DNA of 53,802 bases from Acidobacteriota bacterium (GTDB lineage Bacteria > Acidobacteriota > Vicinamibacteria > Marinacidobacterales > SMYC01), in assembly GCA_004356105.1 (NCBI GenBank), contig SMYC01000082.1, forward strand, positions 1 through 53,802, written 5' to 3'. Shown here one piece after another: positions 35,965 to 44,339 of this stretch. Position numbers and translations under genes: made by a program. The notes under the pieces were generated by a model. It was not told where the DNA came from. It searched no databases and saw only the letters and a list, made by a program, of their open reading frames with translations. Each line of letters opens with the position of its first letter. Positions within the stretch are counted from its first letter, which is position 1.

Positions 35965-37055
35965 CAGCGTTTCACACCGAGGCTCGATACGGCCCACGCG
36001 ATTTCGCTCATCGGAAAATTCTCCACGACCGCAACGCGCCCGAGCGCCACCGGCAAAATGAAACGGAGTCCTTCTTTACCGCGCTTCTTGTCCTTTTGCA
36101 CCGCCGCGAGAACGCGGCTGCTTTTGAGTTTCCCGAGCGGTGGGAGCGGCCCGACGTTGCGAACCGCCGAGCTCAGCCGCCGCGCCAGCGCTTTTGGGAT
36201 CGCGGCCCGCCGCTCCGCGATAGCGATGGCTCCGAGCATGCCCCATCCGACAGCTTCGCCGTGACGAAGACCTTTATAGCTCGATGCCGCTTCGAGTCCA
36301 TGGCCGATCGTGTGCCCGAAATTCAATATTCTACGAAGCCCGTGTTCGTGCTCGTCCTCTCGGACGACGTCGAGCTTCGTACGAACCCCGTCGCCAATCG
36401 AGAGGGCAAGCGCTTCCGATCCGATGGAAAGCGCCTCCGTCTCCATACGCTTCAACAATTTGGGCGCGGCGATGAATCCGTATTTGATGAGCTCGTAGAA
36501 ACCGGATAAGAGATCGCGTGGCGGGAGCGTCGCGAGAAGCGTCGGGTCGATCCACACGGCGCTCGGTCGATAGATCGACCCGATGAGATTTTTTCCGAGC
36601 CGATGGTTGACGCCGACTTTGCCCCCAATCGAGCTGTCGATCTGTGCCAGGAGCGTCGTTGGAAGTTGAGCGAAGGGGATGCCGCGCATATAGGTCGCCG
36701 CGACGAAGCCCGCCGTATCGCCGACGGTGCCGCCGCCGAACGCGAGTAGCGCATCGTCGCGCGTGAACCCGTGACGGAGGAGCCCGTCGTAAAGGCGCTC
36801 GACGGTTGCGAGGCTCTTGTGTTCCTCGCCCTCCCGCATCGAAAACGTCACGTGGGCGGTTCCCGCGCGCGAGAGGCTCGCCTCGAGACGAGCCCCATGT
36901 AACCGTCGCACCCTCGCCTGGGTGACGACCGCGACGCGTCGACCTGGCCAGAGCCGCTCGAGAGCGCGCCCGACGTCGTCTATTTGGTTGTTTGCGAGGA
37001 CCACCGGATAGGGGTCGCCGGACCGATGCAGCAGCCGCCGTGTCGTTCTGCTCAT
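35964..37055 (-). CDS. aroB: 3-dehydroquinate synthase
   Basis: A 363-residue enzyme for step two of the shikimate pathway. NAD and metal-site motifs are clear: GEEHKS, GGGTVGDTAGFVAATYMRG, PTTLLAQIDSSIGGKVGVN, GLYELIKYG-type segment (SGFYELIKYG), NFGHTIGHGLEA and LRHGEAVGWGM. ATG 37055 is preferred; an in-frame ATG at 37103 adds 16 poorly conserved residues. Coupling with menG/ubiE is logical since chorismate feeds quinone synthesis. Confidence 0.95.
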   Translation of the reverse strand: MSRTTRRLLHRSGDPYPVVLANNQIDDVGRALERLWPGRRVAVVTQARVRRLHGARLEASLSRAGTAHVTFSMREGEEHKSLATVERLYDGLLRHGFTRDDALLAFGGGTVGDTAGFVAATYMRGIPFAQLPTTLLAQIDSSIGGKVGVNHRLGKNLIGSIYRPSAVWIDPTLLATLPPRDLLSGFYELIKYGFIAAPKLLKRMETEALSIGSEALALSIGDGVRTKLDVVREDEHEHGLRRILNFGHTIGHGLEAASSYKGLRHGEAVGWGMLGAIAIAERRAAIPKALARRLSSAVRNVGPLPPLGKLKSSRVLAAVQKDKKRGKEGLRFILPVALGRVAVVENFPMSEIAWAVSSLGVKR

Positions 37056-37135
37056 CCCTTTTGCCCCCTGATCACCCTGCTTGGCCCGACCAATGAAGAC
37101 CAATAAACCGGGAGCTTATCAAAAACGCCACAACG

Positions 37136-37651
37136 TCAGCGGACCCACCCAGGGAAGGCCCCAGCTTTGCGCGCGCGGTCACGAAATTCGAGGTCTAGCT
37201 TGTCGCGTTCCTCGCGGAGGCTTTCGAGCGATTCCTCGATGAGTGTGATAGTGGGATCGTCCTGCCGCCATCCCTTCCGCCGCGCAACTAGCTCCCGCTC
37301 CGCCAGCCGTGATTGCAGCCTGCGAATGCGGGCCTCGATCCGGGCTGACTCGCTATCGTGACGTATTTTCTGCCGTTTCCAAAAGGCCTCCTCTTTGGCG
37401 ATCTCCCGCTGGGATGGTGGAGGCGCCGCGCGCGCTCCGAGCTTTGCCGGTCGTCGCTGCCAAGCGTAGCTTTCCAAATGCGCGTTGGTAAAGCTCTTTC
37501 CTCCGCGCTCACTCGCGGGAAGCGCGTCGCGTCGCGCGCGCTCCTTCTGGGCGATGCGCCCCAGGTCGCGAGCAAGGACCGCTGCCGATAACGACCACGC
37601 GCTGATATAGACGACACAACCGATACAAACGACGAGAACCAATACCTTCAT
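37136..37651 (-). CDS. Small exported coiled-coil protein, PGWVR family (copy 2)
   Basis: A 171-residue paralogue of the protein at 28636. It has an N-terminal hydrophobic signal or anchor (VLVLVVCIGCVVYISAWSL), IAQKERARRDA, SFTNAHLESYAW, a long basic coiled coil (about 75-160), and the end RKAGAFPGWVR. Order and spacing of the blocks match copy 1 although the middle has diverged. Start ATG 37651 with AAGGAG about 9 bases upstream. Function unknown; envelope location inferred. Confidence 0.75.
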   Translation of the reverse strand: MKVLVLVVCIGCVVYISAWSLSAAVLARDLGRIAQKERARRDALPASERGGKSFTNAHLESYAWQRRPAKLGARAAPPPSQREIAKEEAFWKRQKIRHDSESARIEARIRRLQSRLAERELVARRKGWRQDDPTITLIEESLESLREERDKLDLEFRDRARKAGAFPGWVR

Positions 37652-38031
37652 CAGGAGTCTCCTTTTCGAAAACGGAAAACGTTCTTTAGCTCTCTAGACG
37701 ACAAACGTTGCACTCAACCTCCCTGTCCGTTTTCAATTGTTGAGCCCCGGGCTGTGCTACTAGGAAAAAGCCTCCATTTCGTGCACGAATTTGAGCGGCT
37801 GCGGCCGGATCCGCAAGAGGGTAAATCAGTTAGAAGAGCGCCCAGGCGAAGAACGGGGACGGCGCGCACGGAGAACGAGACTGAGGCGCGAAGCGCTGAG
37901 CACCACGAGCTGACCGCTGAATGCTGACCGCTCGTCGCGGAGATTTGGTTGCGGTCCGCCGCGCTGTGTTACCGTCTCTTGCCGTGAAGGCCCATCCTCC
38001 GGCCCGAGAACGTGGCGACGGACCCGACGTC
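37652..38031. other. Gene-free spacer upstream of pcm
   Basis: About 380 bases between the divergent PGWVR gene and pcm. It holds AT-rich sequence next to the PGWVR start (with CGAAAACGGAAAACG), then GC-rich non-coding DNA, then a GCTGAATGCTGA repeat (37912-37932) and the composite element 37937-37968. In-frame upstream extensions of pcm (37921 or GTG 37984) pass through this repeat and lack Pcm homology, so I treat them as non-coding. Confidence 0.5.
37912..37968 (+). repeat. Composite spacer repeat upstream of pcm
   Basis: GACCGCTGAATGCTGACCGCT (37912-37932, two GACCGCT around GAATGCT) is followed by GCGGAGATTTGGTTGCGG...GCGCTGTG (37937-37968). The second part closely matches 49668-49703 upstream of the sugar kinase, with two small gaps. 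Confidence 0.6.
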
Positions 38032-38661
38032 ATGGCGGATCGCCGCGCGCGCATGGTCGACGAGCAGCTCGTGCGGCGCGGCATTCGGGACAAGCGTGTT
38101 CTCGACGTGATGCGCCGTATCGAACGGCATCGGTTCGTGCCCGAGGCGCGCTCTCACATCGCCTACGGTGACTTTCCCGTGGCGCTCGGAGGGGGACAAA
38201 CGCTCTCGCAGCCCTATATCGTGGCCCTCATGACAGAAGCGCTGGAGCTCGAGGGTGGCGAGAAGGTGCTCGAGATCGGCACGGGCTCGGGATATCAGAC
38301 GGCCGTGCTGGCCGTGCTGGCGAACACGGTTTGCACGGTGGAGATAAAGCTCGAGCTTGCGTGCTCCGCCCGAGCGCGTCTCGAAGAAATGGGCTTCGAG
38401 AATCTCAACTTCAAGGTCGGAGACGGAAAAGTGGGCTGGGCCGATGAGGACGACGCGCCGTTCGACGCCATTCTTTGTGCGGCGGCGCCGCGGCTCGTGC
38501 CCCACGAGCTGCGGGAGCAGCTGGCGCCCACTGGACGTCTCGTGATCCCGATCGGAGGGACCGAAGAGCAGCAGCTCGAGCTTCATATTCGTGACGCGGC
38601 ATCTGGCTCGGGTTTCCGCGTCCGGCGCCTCGGTGGCGTGCGCTTCGTACCACTGGTCTAG
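38032..38661 (+). CDS. pcm: Protein-L-isoaspartate O-methyltransferase
   Basis: A 209-residue SAM-dependent methyltransferase that starts repair of isoaspartyl residues in aged proteins. SAM motif I VLEIGTGSGYQT is at 79-90, preceded by ALGGGQTLSQPYIVALM, and followed by ILCAAAP and LVIPIGG motifs. ATG 38032 gives the usual length of about 208-220. It converges with tatC; a stem-loop lies between them. Confidence 0.93.
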   Translation: MADRRARMVDEQLVRRGIRDKRVLDVMRRIERHRFVPEARSHIAYGDFPVALGGGQTLSQPYIVALMTEALELEGGEKVLEIGTGSGYQTAVLAVLANTVCTVEIKLELACSARARLEEMGFENLNFKVGDGKVGWADEDDAPFDAILCAAAPRLVPHELREQLAPTGRLVIPIGGTEEQQLELHIRDAASGSGFRVRRLGGVRFVPLV

Positions 38662-38681
38662 GCTCTATCCTGCTTCTTTTT

Positions 38682-38715
38682 TATCCCCACCTCTCCTCCT
38701 ATCCCCACCTCTCCT
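38682..38715 (+). repeat. Tandem TATCCCCACCTCTCCT repeat
   Basis: Two exact 16-base copies at 38682-38697 and 38700-38715. A partial reverse complement (GGGATAAAAG, 38751-38760) matches CTTTTTTATCCC just before the first copy, so the RNA can also fold back. Confidence 0.75.
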
Positions 38716-38755
38716 TGCTTTTGAACGCCCTATAAAAGCACGGGGATGTAGGGAT

Positions 38756-38778
38756 AAAAGACGGAGGAATCGTCTTTT
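38756..38778. terminator. Bidirectional terminator candidate between pcm and tatC
   Basis: A perfect 8-bp stem AAAAGACG (38756-38763) with CGTCTTTT (38771-38778), loop GAGGAAT. The stem ends in T on one strand and A on the other, as expected of a shared terminator for convergent genes. Confidence 0.65.
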
Positions 38779-38796
38779 GGGTTTGGGTGGCTAGGC

Positions 38797-39570
38797 TCAG
38801 TCTTCGGGGTGTTTGCGATCGCGTCCGAACATCCACGCGATGCCAATCGAGAGCACGTAGAGCACGATCATCGGAAAGGCGAGGAGCATCTGGGTCACGA
38901 CGTCCGGGGGTGTGACGATGGCGGCGGTGACGAAGATTATCAAGATGGCGTACTTGAAGTTACGCCACAGGAAGCCCGGGGTGACCAAACCGATCCGGGC
39001 GAGCAGGAACACGACAGTCGGAATTTGAAACACGAAGCCGGTACCTAGAATTACGCGGCTATAGAAGCCGAACACTTCGGACACGGTCGGTTTGATAGCA
39101 ATCATCTCTTGGCTACCGAAGGTCGTCAGAAAATTCACCGCCGTGGGAAAGACGATGTAGTGGCTGAAAGAAGCTCCGAGCAGGAAGAAAAAGGTGCCAA
39201 AGAAGATGAAGGGAACGGCGTATTTTTTCTCCGATGAATAAAGCCCTGGGGAGATGAAAAGCCACACTTGGGTCAGCCAAGCGGGCGACGCTAAGAAAAT
39301 GGCTACGAAGAAGGACATCTTCAGATACAGCAAGAAGATCTCGGGCACCTTGGTCGCAATGAGCTCGCCGCCTTCGGGCAGGGCCATCGTCATGGGCCCC
39401 ATGAGGAACTCGAAGATCTCAGTCGAGAACGTGAAACAGAGGACGAAGGCAACCGCGAGGCTTACGATGGCGAAAATGATACGCCGACGGAGCTCGTCGA
39501 GATGATCCAGAAAGGACATCTTCGCCGGAGAGGTGTCCTCCGCAGGCGGTAGCGCGGCAGTCTGGGCCAC
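38797..39570 (-). CDS. tatC: Sec-independent translocase subunit TatC
   Basis: A 257-residue integral membrane protein with six helices, the receptor that binds twin-arginine signal peptides. It has the N-terminal SFLDHLDELRRRI signature and FLxxP-type segment, with the conserved SPGLYSSEKKYAVPF region after helix 2. The start GTG 39570 overlaps the tatA stop by one base. The final residues are cytoplasmic and charged. Confidence 0.95.
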   Translation of the reverse strand: MAQTAALPPAEDTSPAKMSFLDHLDELRRRIIFAIVSLAVAFVLCFTFSTEIFEFLMGPMTMALPEGGELIATKVPEIFLLYLKMSFFVAIFLASPAWLTQVWLFISPGLYSSEKKYAVPFIFFGTFFFLLGASFSHYIVFPTAVNFLTTFGSQEMIAIKPTVSEVFGFYSRVILGTGFVFQIPTVVFLLARIGLVTPGFLWRNFKYAILIIFVTAAIVTPPDVVTQMLLAFPMIVLYVLSIGIAWMFGRDRKHPED

Positions 39571-39902
39571 TAAACCTTCGTTTCGGGGGGCGGCGTACTG
39601 GCTTTGTCGCTATCGACGGGCTCTACCGCTGATTCGACGTCGAGGTCGATTTCTGTCGCCTTCTTGACGGCTTCTTTCGCTTCCTTCTGAAGCGTCTCGA
39701 TCGGTTCCATGATTTCTTTGCGGGTCTCTTCGACGCGGATCTCTTGCTCGAGGGTGCTTCTTAGCTCGTTGCTTGCCCGTTTGAACTCGGCGATGCTCCG
39801 GCCGAGCGATTTTCCGAGCTGGGGGAGCTTCCTAGGGCCGAACACGATCAAAGCGATCACGAAGATGATGATGAGCTCTTGCATCCCTATAGGGCCTAGC
39901 AT
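39570..39902 (-). CDS. tatA: Twin-arginine translocase TatA/TatB family subunit
   Basis: A 110-residue protein: short periplasmic N-terminus, one membrane helix (LIIIFVIALIVFG), the hinge FGPRKLPQLGKSLG, an amphipathic helix and a charged tail. With only one such gene next to tatC it may serve both TatA and TatB roles. The ATG has AGGAGG 8 bases upstream, and a good promoter lies just before it. Confidence 0.92.
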   Translation of the reverse strand: MLGPIGMQELIIIFVIALIVFGPRKLPQLGKSLGRSIAEFKRASNELRSTLEQEIRVEETRKEIMEPIETLQKEAKEAVKKATEIDLDVESAVEPVDSDKASTPPPETKV

Positions 39903-39933
39903 GGCAAAATCCTCCTGACGCCTGTTGGCGCTT

Positions 39934-39963
39934 ATTATAGGACGAAGCCGCGCGGACCACCAA
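39934..39963 (-). promoter_or_regulatory. Sigma-70 promoter of tatA-tatC
   Basis: On the minus strand TTGGTG, 18 bases, then a perfect TATAAT; the -10 ends about 32 bases from the tatA start. It is in the divergent spacer shared with ctpA. Confidence 0.6.
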
Positions 39964-40060
39964 TTACTGAAAGCCTCGGATTTTACTTGAGATCGGCCGT
40001 CTGCTAGGATGGGTCAAGTTGGAGGTTGTCGCTAAAACTACTCACTCGAGGCGGTTGTAC

Positions 40061-41764
40061 ATGAAAAGATCTGCTGTAGCCGTGGTTGTTTCGCTCGTCA
40101 TCGCAGGCGCTACCATAGGTGGACTGTTCGGCAGCCGGGCACAGGCAAAATCCGACCGTTATTCAGAGTTCCTGCGACGTTACACGCAGGTGCTGCGTAT
40201 CGTGGAAGAGGAATACGTTACCGAGGTCGACCCGAAAGACCTGGTTCACGCTTCGATCCGCGGCATGCTTCGTACGCTCGATCCGCACTCGAATTTTCTC
40301 CCTAAACAAGAATACACCCAGCTTCAGGAGCGCCAGCACGGCAGCTATCATGGGCTCGGGATCTCGGTTCAGATGCGCGAGGGAAACTTGACGGTCATCT
40401 CGCCTTTTGAAGGAACCCCCGCCTACCGCCTCGGCATCCGCTCCGGCGACATCATCTCCAGCATCGAGGGTGAGCCGACGCACGGCGTCGAGCTCGACGT
40501 CGCCGTCAAAAAGCTACGCGGGCCCAAAGGCAGCGAGGTCACGATCTCGATCACCCGCGCCGGGTACGACCAGCCGCTCGATTTCACCATTGTCCGGGAC
40601 AAGATCGACCTCCGCAGTGTTCCTTATGCGTTCATGCTCGATGAAGATACGGGTTATCTGCGTATCTCCGATTTTACGGAGACGACCGACGACGAGCTCC
40701 ACGAAAATCTCGTCAAGCTTCAGATGGAAGGCGCGACGGAGCTCATACTCGACCTGCGCGACAACCCAGGCGGGTTGCTCGATCAAGCCGTTGCCGTCTC
40801 GAACAAGTTTCTCGAAAAGGGCTCGCTCATCGTTTACACGCGCGGGCGCACCGACAGCTCGGATTACGACTATCACGCGAATCGCGCGAGCTCCCACAGC
40901 AAGATGCCCCTCGTGGTGCTTGTTTCGAGGGGGAGCGCCTCGGCGTCCGAAATCGTCTCTGGCGCCATTCAGGACCATGACCGCGGGCTGATCCTCGGCG
41001 AGACCACGTTCGGCAAAGGCTTGGTTCAGTCGATTTATCGCATCAGCGAGGGCAACGGCCTCGCGCTCACCACTGCGCAATATTTCACGCCCAGTGGAAG
41101 GAACATCCAGCGCGATTATTCGGGCTCGTTCGATGACTACTATTACAGTGCCCGCTCCGACCAGTCGGAGCCTCCGAGCGGCGAAGTGAAACACACGGAT
41201 GCTGGCCGTAAGGTCTATGGCGGTGGCGGGATTAGCCCCGACCTTCAGGTGACCTACCCGCGGCTTCCCAAGCCCATTTTGGCGCTCAACAGCAGGAACG
41301 CTTTCTTCAAATACAGCACCCACTTTGCCGCTCTGGACGATCGGCGGCTCCTAGACGGCGCAGGCATTCAGCCGAAGGAGATCCGGACGGCGCGCCCGAA
41401 AGATACCCGGCTCATCGACAAGAGTTTCCGTGCTGACGATGAAGTTCTCGAGGACTTTATCGCGTTTCTCGATGAAGAGGGTTTGAGCTACTCCAAGGAA
41501 GAGCTTTTAGAACACCGCGATCGGCTCGCCCTCCGTATCGAGGTTGCGATCTTCAGCGCGATTTGGGGAGCGGAAGCGGCCCAGCGTGTCGCCGTCCAGA
41601 AGGATCCCCAGGTCCAAGCGGGCCTCGCCGCGATGACTCAGGCCGCGGAGCTTCTGCTCGATCCAGTCGCCTACGCGAAACGAACCGACGAAGCCACCGA
41701 TGAGCTAGGTGATGCGGGCTCCGCCGAGAAAAAACGCCTTCTGAATCAGCCCAAGCCTCATTAG
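40061..41764 (+). CDS. ctpA: C-terminal processing protease (CtpA/Prc family, S41)
   Basis: A 567-residue exported serine protease. Residues 1-28 are a signal or anchor helix, 70-110 the N-terminal domain, about 100-175 a PDZ domain (GLGISVQ...IRSGDIISSIEG), and the catalytic core follows with Ser in GSASASEI and Lys in TFGKGLVQS, a Ser/Lys dyad. A C-terminal helical extension of about 130 residues ends the protein. These proteases trim envelope proteins. ATG 40061 puts the signal peptide at the N-terminus, better than TTG 40019. Confidence 0.93.
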   Translation: MKRSAVAVVVSLVIAGATIGGLFGSRAQAKSDRYSEFLRRYTQVLRIVEEEYVTEVDPKDLVHASIRGMLRTLDPHSNFLPKQEYTQLQERQHGSYHGLGISVQMREGNLTVISPFEGTPAYRLGIRSGDIISSIEGEPTHGVELDVAVKKLRGPKGSEVTISITRAGYDQPLDFTIVRDKIDLRSVPYAFMLDEDTGYLRISDFTETTDDELHENLVKLQMEGATELILDLRDNPGGLLDQAVAVSNKFLEKGSLIVYTRGRTDSSDYDYHANRASSHSKMPLVVLVSRGSASASEIVSGAIQDHDRGLILGETTFGKGLVQSIYRISEGNGLALTTAQYFTPSGRNIQRDYSGSFDDYYYSARSDQSEPPSGEVKHTDAGRKVYGGGGISPDLQVTYPRLPKPILALNSRNAFFKYSTHFAALDDRRLLDGAGIQPKEIRTARPKDTRLIDKSFRADDEVLEDFIAFLDEEGLSYSKEELLEHRDRLALRIEVAIFSAIWGAEAAQRVAVQKDPQVQAGLAAMTQAAELLLDPVAYAKRTDEATDELGDAGSAEKKRLLNQPKPH

Positions 41765-41806
41765 GAACCTCCGAAGACTCCGGGCTTCGTGAGGGGCTCG
41801 ATCGCG

Positions 41807-41826
41807 CCAGGACTACTAGATCCTGG
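41807..41826 (+). terminator. Hairpin downstream of ctpA
   Basis: CCAGGA (41807-41812) and TCCTGG (41821-41826) form a perfect 6-bp stem on loop CTACTAGA, 43 bases after the ctpA stop; GGTAGGCTTTCTGTT follows. A modest terminator candidate. Confidence 0.4.
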
Positions 41827-41921
41827 GGTAGGCTTTCTGTTAACATACAACCCGTTGCGATTCCATCCAGGCGCATTTTTCCGCCTCGAAGGCCTTGATT
41901 GCCTTAATTGGAGGTTCATAT

Positions 41922-43238
41922 ATGGGACTCGAACGTTTGGTCGTTCTCGCCATCGTGGTATCGGGTTGTCTTTCTAGCTTTTCGCTGCCGCTTGCCGCAC
42001 AGGACACCTTTCAGGACGAGATAGCGAATCTAAGAAGCCCCAATGTCGGCACGCGAGTGAATGCCGCGAAAGCGCTCGGCAAGTCGGGCCGCCTGGAGGG
42101 GATTCCCGCGCTGACCCAAGCCATGCGGGACCCCGAGCTCAAAGTGCGGCGGGTCACCATCGAGGCTCTGCGCGCTTTCACGTCGTCGGAGACGGTAGAC
42201 GGGCTTCTCATCGGGCTTCAGGATGAGGACCGGAGCGTCCGTCGCGAAGCCCTCACGGCCGCACTCGAGATTTACGTAGGTGCTGGCAACGCGGACATTG
42301 GGAGCTCGCTGAGTTGGATCCTCGGGAATAGGAAGCGCACGCCCGAGCTCGAGGGCCTCATCCCCACCGATCTCCGCGTTGTCAATGGCGTGGAGCTCCG
42401 ACTTCAAGACGAAGAGCCGCATTTGCGTCGTCAGGCGGCCTATACGCTTGGAGTCTTGGGCGCGGCCAGGTCGGCGCGGCCACTCGAGAGCTCGCTCTAT
42501 GATGGGGACAAGAATGTCCGTCTCGAAGCGGTCAGGTCGCTCGCGAAAATTGGAACGGATGAAGCGGCGGAAGCGGTCCGCGGCGCGCTGAACGGTGCCG
42601 ACAAGACGCTCGCGGGCGCGGTGATCGACGCTCTCGGCAAGATGCAATACCAAAAAGCCGCGCCAGAGCTGGTCGTGATTTACGACGCGGACGTCAACAA
42701 GCTCGGCGATCGCGCCTTGGCCGCGCTGGCCCACCTGGGCGCGCCCGAAGCGCGGGGTGTTTTCTACTATCAGATGACGAGCAAGAATTCTGAACGGCGC
42801 CGCTGGGCTGTCGAGGGGCTCGGCCGCTTGGGCGATAGCGGGATAGCATCGGGTTTGGTGAAGGACTTCCTGCGGGAGCCCGATCCCACGGTTCAGTTGG
42901 CTTATTGTTTCGCGCTCGTCCAGCTCGGTAGGATCGAGTTCATCGACCGCGTCGCGCTCGATCTAGGTAACCGAAAGCGGCATGAGCAGGCTTTTGAATA
43001 CGCGGTCGAGCTCGGCAGTGGTGTTTTGGGCGAGCTCGTTCGCTATCTGACCGATCCCGTTCCGGCGGTAAGGATAGAAATGGCTCGAGTGCTCATGGCC
43101 ATTGGAGACCCAGCGGCGATACCGCACCTGCAGCCTCTGCTTTCTGATCCGAACAGCAAAGTAGCGGATAGCGCAAACCGCGCCATCGCGCGGCTCAAAC
43201 AAGGGAGGCTGTCGGCATCGGCAGCGCCCATTCCCTGA
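41922..43238 (+). CDS. Exported HEAT-repeat protein
   Basis: A 438-residue protein with signal peptide (LVVLAIVVSGCLSSFSLPLAAQ) and about nine HEAT-like repeats, such as RVNAAKALGKSGRLEGIPALTQAMRDPE, here cut: RVNAAKALGKSG and VRLEAVRSLAKIG and VRIEMARVLMAIGD. PBS-lyase/HEAT solenoids are protein-binding scaffolds. The start ATG 41922 has GGAGG 8 bases upstream. It starts a set of exported repeat proteins with the two TPR genes that follow. Specific role unknown. Confidence 0.82.
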   Translation: MGLERLVVLAIVVSGCLSSFSLPLAAQDTFQDEIANLRSPNVGTRVNAAKALGKSGRLEGIPALTQAMRDPELKVRRVTIEALRAFTSSETVDGLLIGLQDEDRSVRREALTAALEIYVGAGNADIGSSLSWILGNRKRTPELEGLIPTDLRVVNGVELRLQDEEPHLRRQAAYTLGVLGAARSARPLESSLYDGDKNVRLEAVRSLAKIGTDEAAEAVRGALNGADKTLAGAVIDALGKMQYQKAAPELVVIYDADVNKLGDRALAALAHLGAPEARGVFYYQMTSKNSERRRWAVEGLGRLGDSGIASGLVKDFLREPDPTVQLAYCFALVQLGRIEFIDRVALDLGNRKRHEQAFEYAVELGSGVLGELVRYLTDPVPAVRIEMARVLMAIGDPAAIPHLQPLLSDPNSKVADSANRAIARLKQGRLSASAAPIP

Positions 43239-43304
43239 ATTCGCCGCAAAATAGCGGAAGCGAGCCAAGGGCCCACGGGTCCTTAGAAGAGGAGGCTTTC
43301 ACCG

Positions 43305-44216
43305 ATGCGGAGGTTGAAACCGTCGGTAATTACTACATTGCTCGCGGTCGGGCTTTGCGGCCAGGGCTGCGATCGGGTCAAGGAGCTCACGGATAGCGTT
43401 CTAGGAGAGTCTACCGCCGGAAGCGACGTCAACCCCGAGCTTGCAGAAATCGAGAACCTCTATGCCTCGGGCCAGTACGACCAGACCTTGCGCAAGATCG
43501 ATGAGGTCACCTCGGCGGACCCAAGCTTGACCGAAGCGTATTACTACCGCGGCCTTTGCTACTTGGCGCTTGCGGGCGCCCCGGACGTGAAAGGGCCGCT
43601 GTCTCCGGAAGAAGAAAGTAGCCTCGAGGCCTTCCGGCGCGCCTTGTCTTTGAACCCGCGACACGCGCTCTCCAATGTTGGTATCGGGGACCTCTTCGTC
43701 CGCCGGTTGCCCACGCGGCTTCGTCGCTCGGACACCGACGACCCCGAAGGTCCTTTCGTCATGGCCCGTGATGCTTATGAACAGGCGGTGGCTATCGACC
43801 CGAGGCACCCGCGGGCTCAATCCCGCTATGGCGAGTTCCTCATGCGGACGGGAGAGCTCGAACGGGCGGAGCAGGCCCTCAAAGCTGCCGTCGAGGCCGC
43901 TGCGACCGTTCCCGAGATAGCGCCCGATTACTACCTGGCCTATGGGCGTTTTCTCGCGGGCCCCGCCGACCGCCAAGACGAAGCTCTCGACCAATTCGAA
44001 CTCGCGCAGATGTTTCGTGCTGATGACCAGAATATCCAACAGGAGATGGCCATGGTGCACGCTCGAATCGGTCTGCGCCACTTGAAGAAGCAGCAATACA
44101 TGTTGGCGGAGGGCGCGCTCACGAAGGCTGTGAACATGTTTCCGGATCAGAGCGTTCAGGAAGCGCAGGAGGCATCCGAAGCGCTGGCCCAGCTCCGTAC
44201 CATCCGCCGCCGCTGA
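43305..44216 (+). CDS. Exported TPR protein, possible lipoprotein
   Basis: A 303-residue protein with a signal peptide ending VGLCGQGC; Cys22 could be lipidated but the -3 residue is Gly rather than Leu, so the lipobox is poor. About five TPR units span residues 45-295 (YASGQYDQTLRKIDEV, YYYRGLCYLALAG, YGEFLMRTGELERAEQAL, YMLAEGALTKAVNMFP). It resembles TatT/NrfG-type helper proteins only in general form. ATG 43305 with AGGAGG 9 bases upstream. Probably acts in the periplasm or inner face of the outer membrane. Confidence 0.8.
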   Translation: MRRLKPSVITTLLAVGLCGQGCDRVKELTDSVLGESTAGSDVNPELAEIENLYASGQYDQTLRKIDEVTSADPSLTEAYYYRGLCYLALAGAPDVKGPLSPEEESSLEAFRRALSLNPRHALSNVGIGDLFVRRLPTRLRRSDTDDPEGPFVMARDAYEQAVAIDPRHPRAQSRYGEFLMRTGELERAEQALKAAVEAAATVPEIAPDYYLAYGRFLAGPADRQDEALDQFELAQMFRADDQNIQQEMAMVHARIGLRHLKKQQYMLAEGALTKAVNMFPDQSVQEAQEASEALAQLRTIRRR

Positions 44217-44339
44217 CCCTATCTCTAGCGTGCGTGTGTGGTGCCGCTCACATCTTCGGTGGTAGAGTGTAGTTAGGATGTAGGATTAGCATCGCTGGGT
44301 GCGGCTTGGCTTTTGGCCGCCAGGATCGGAGCCGACAAG

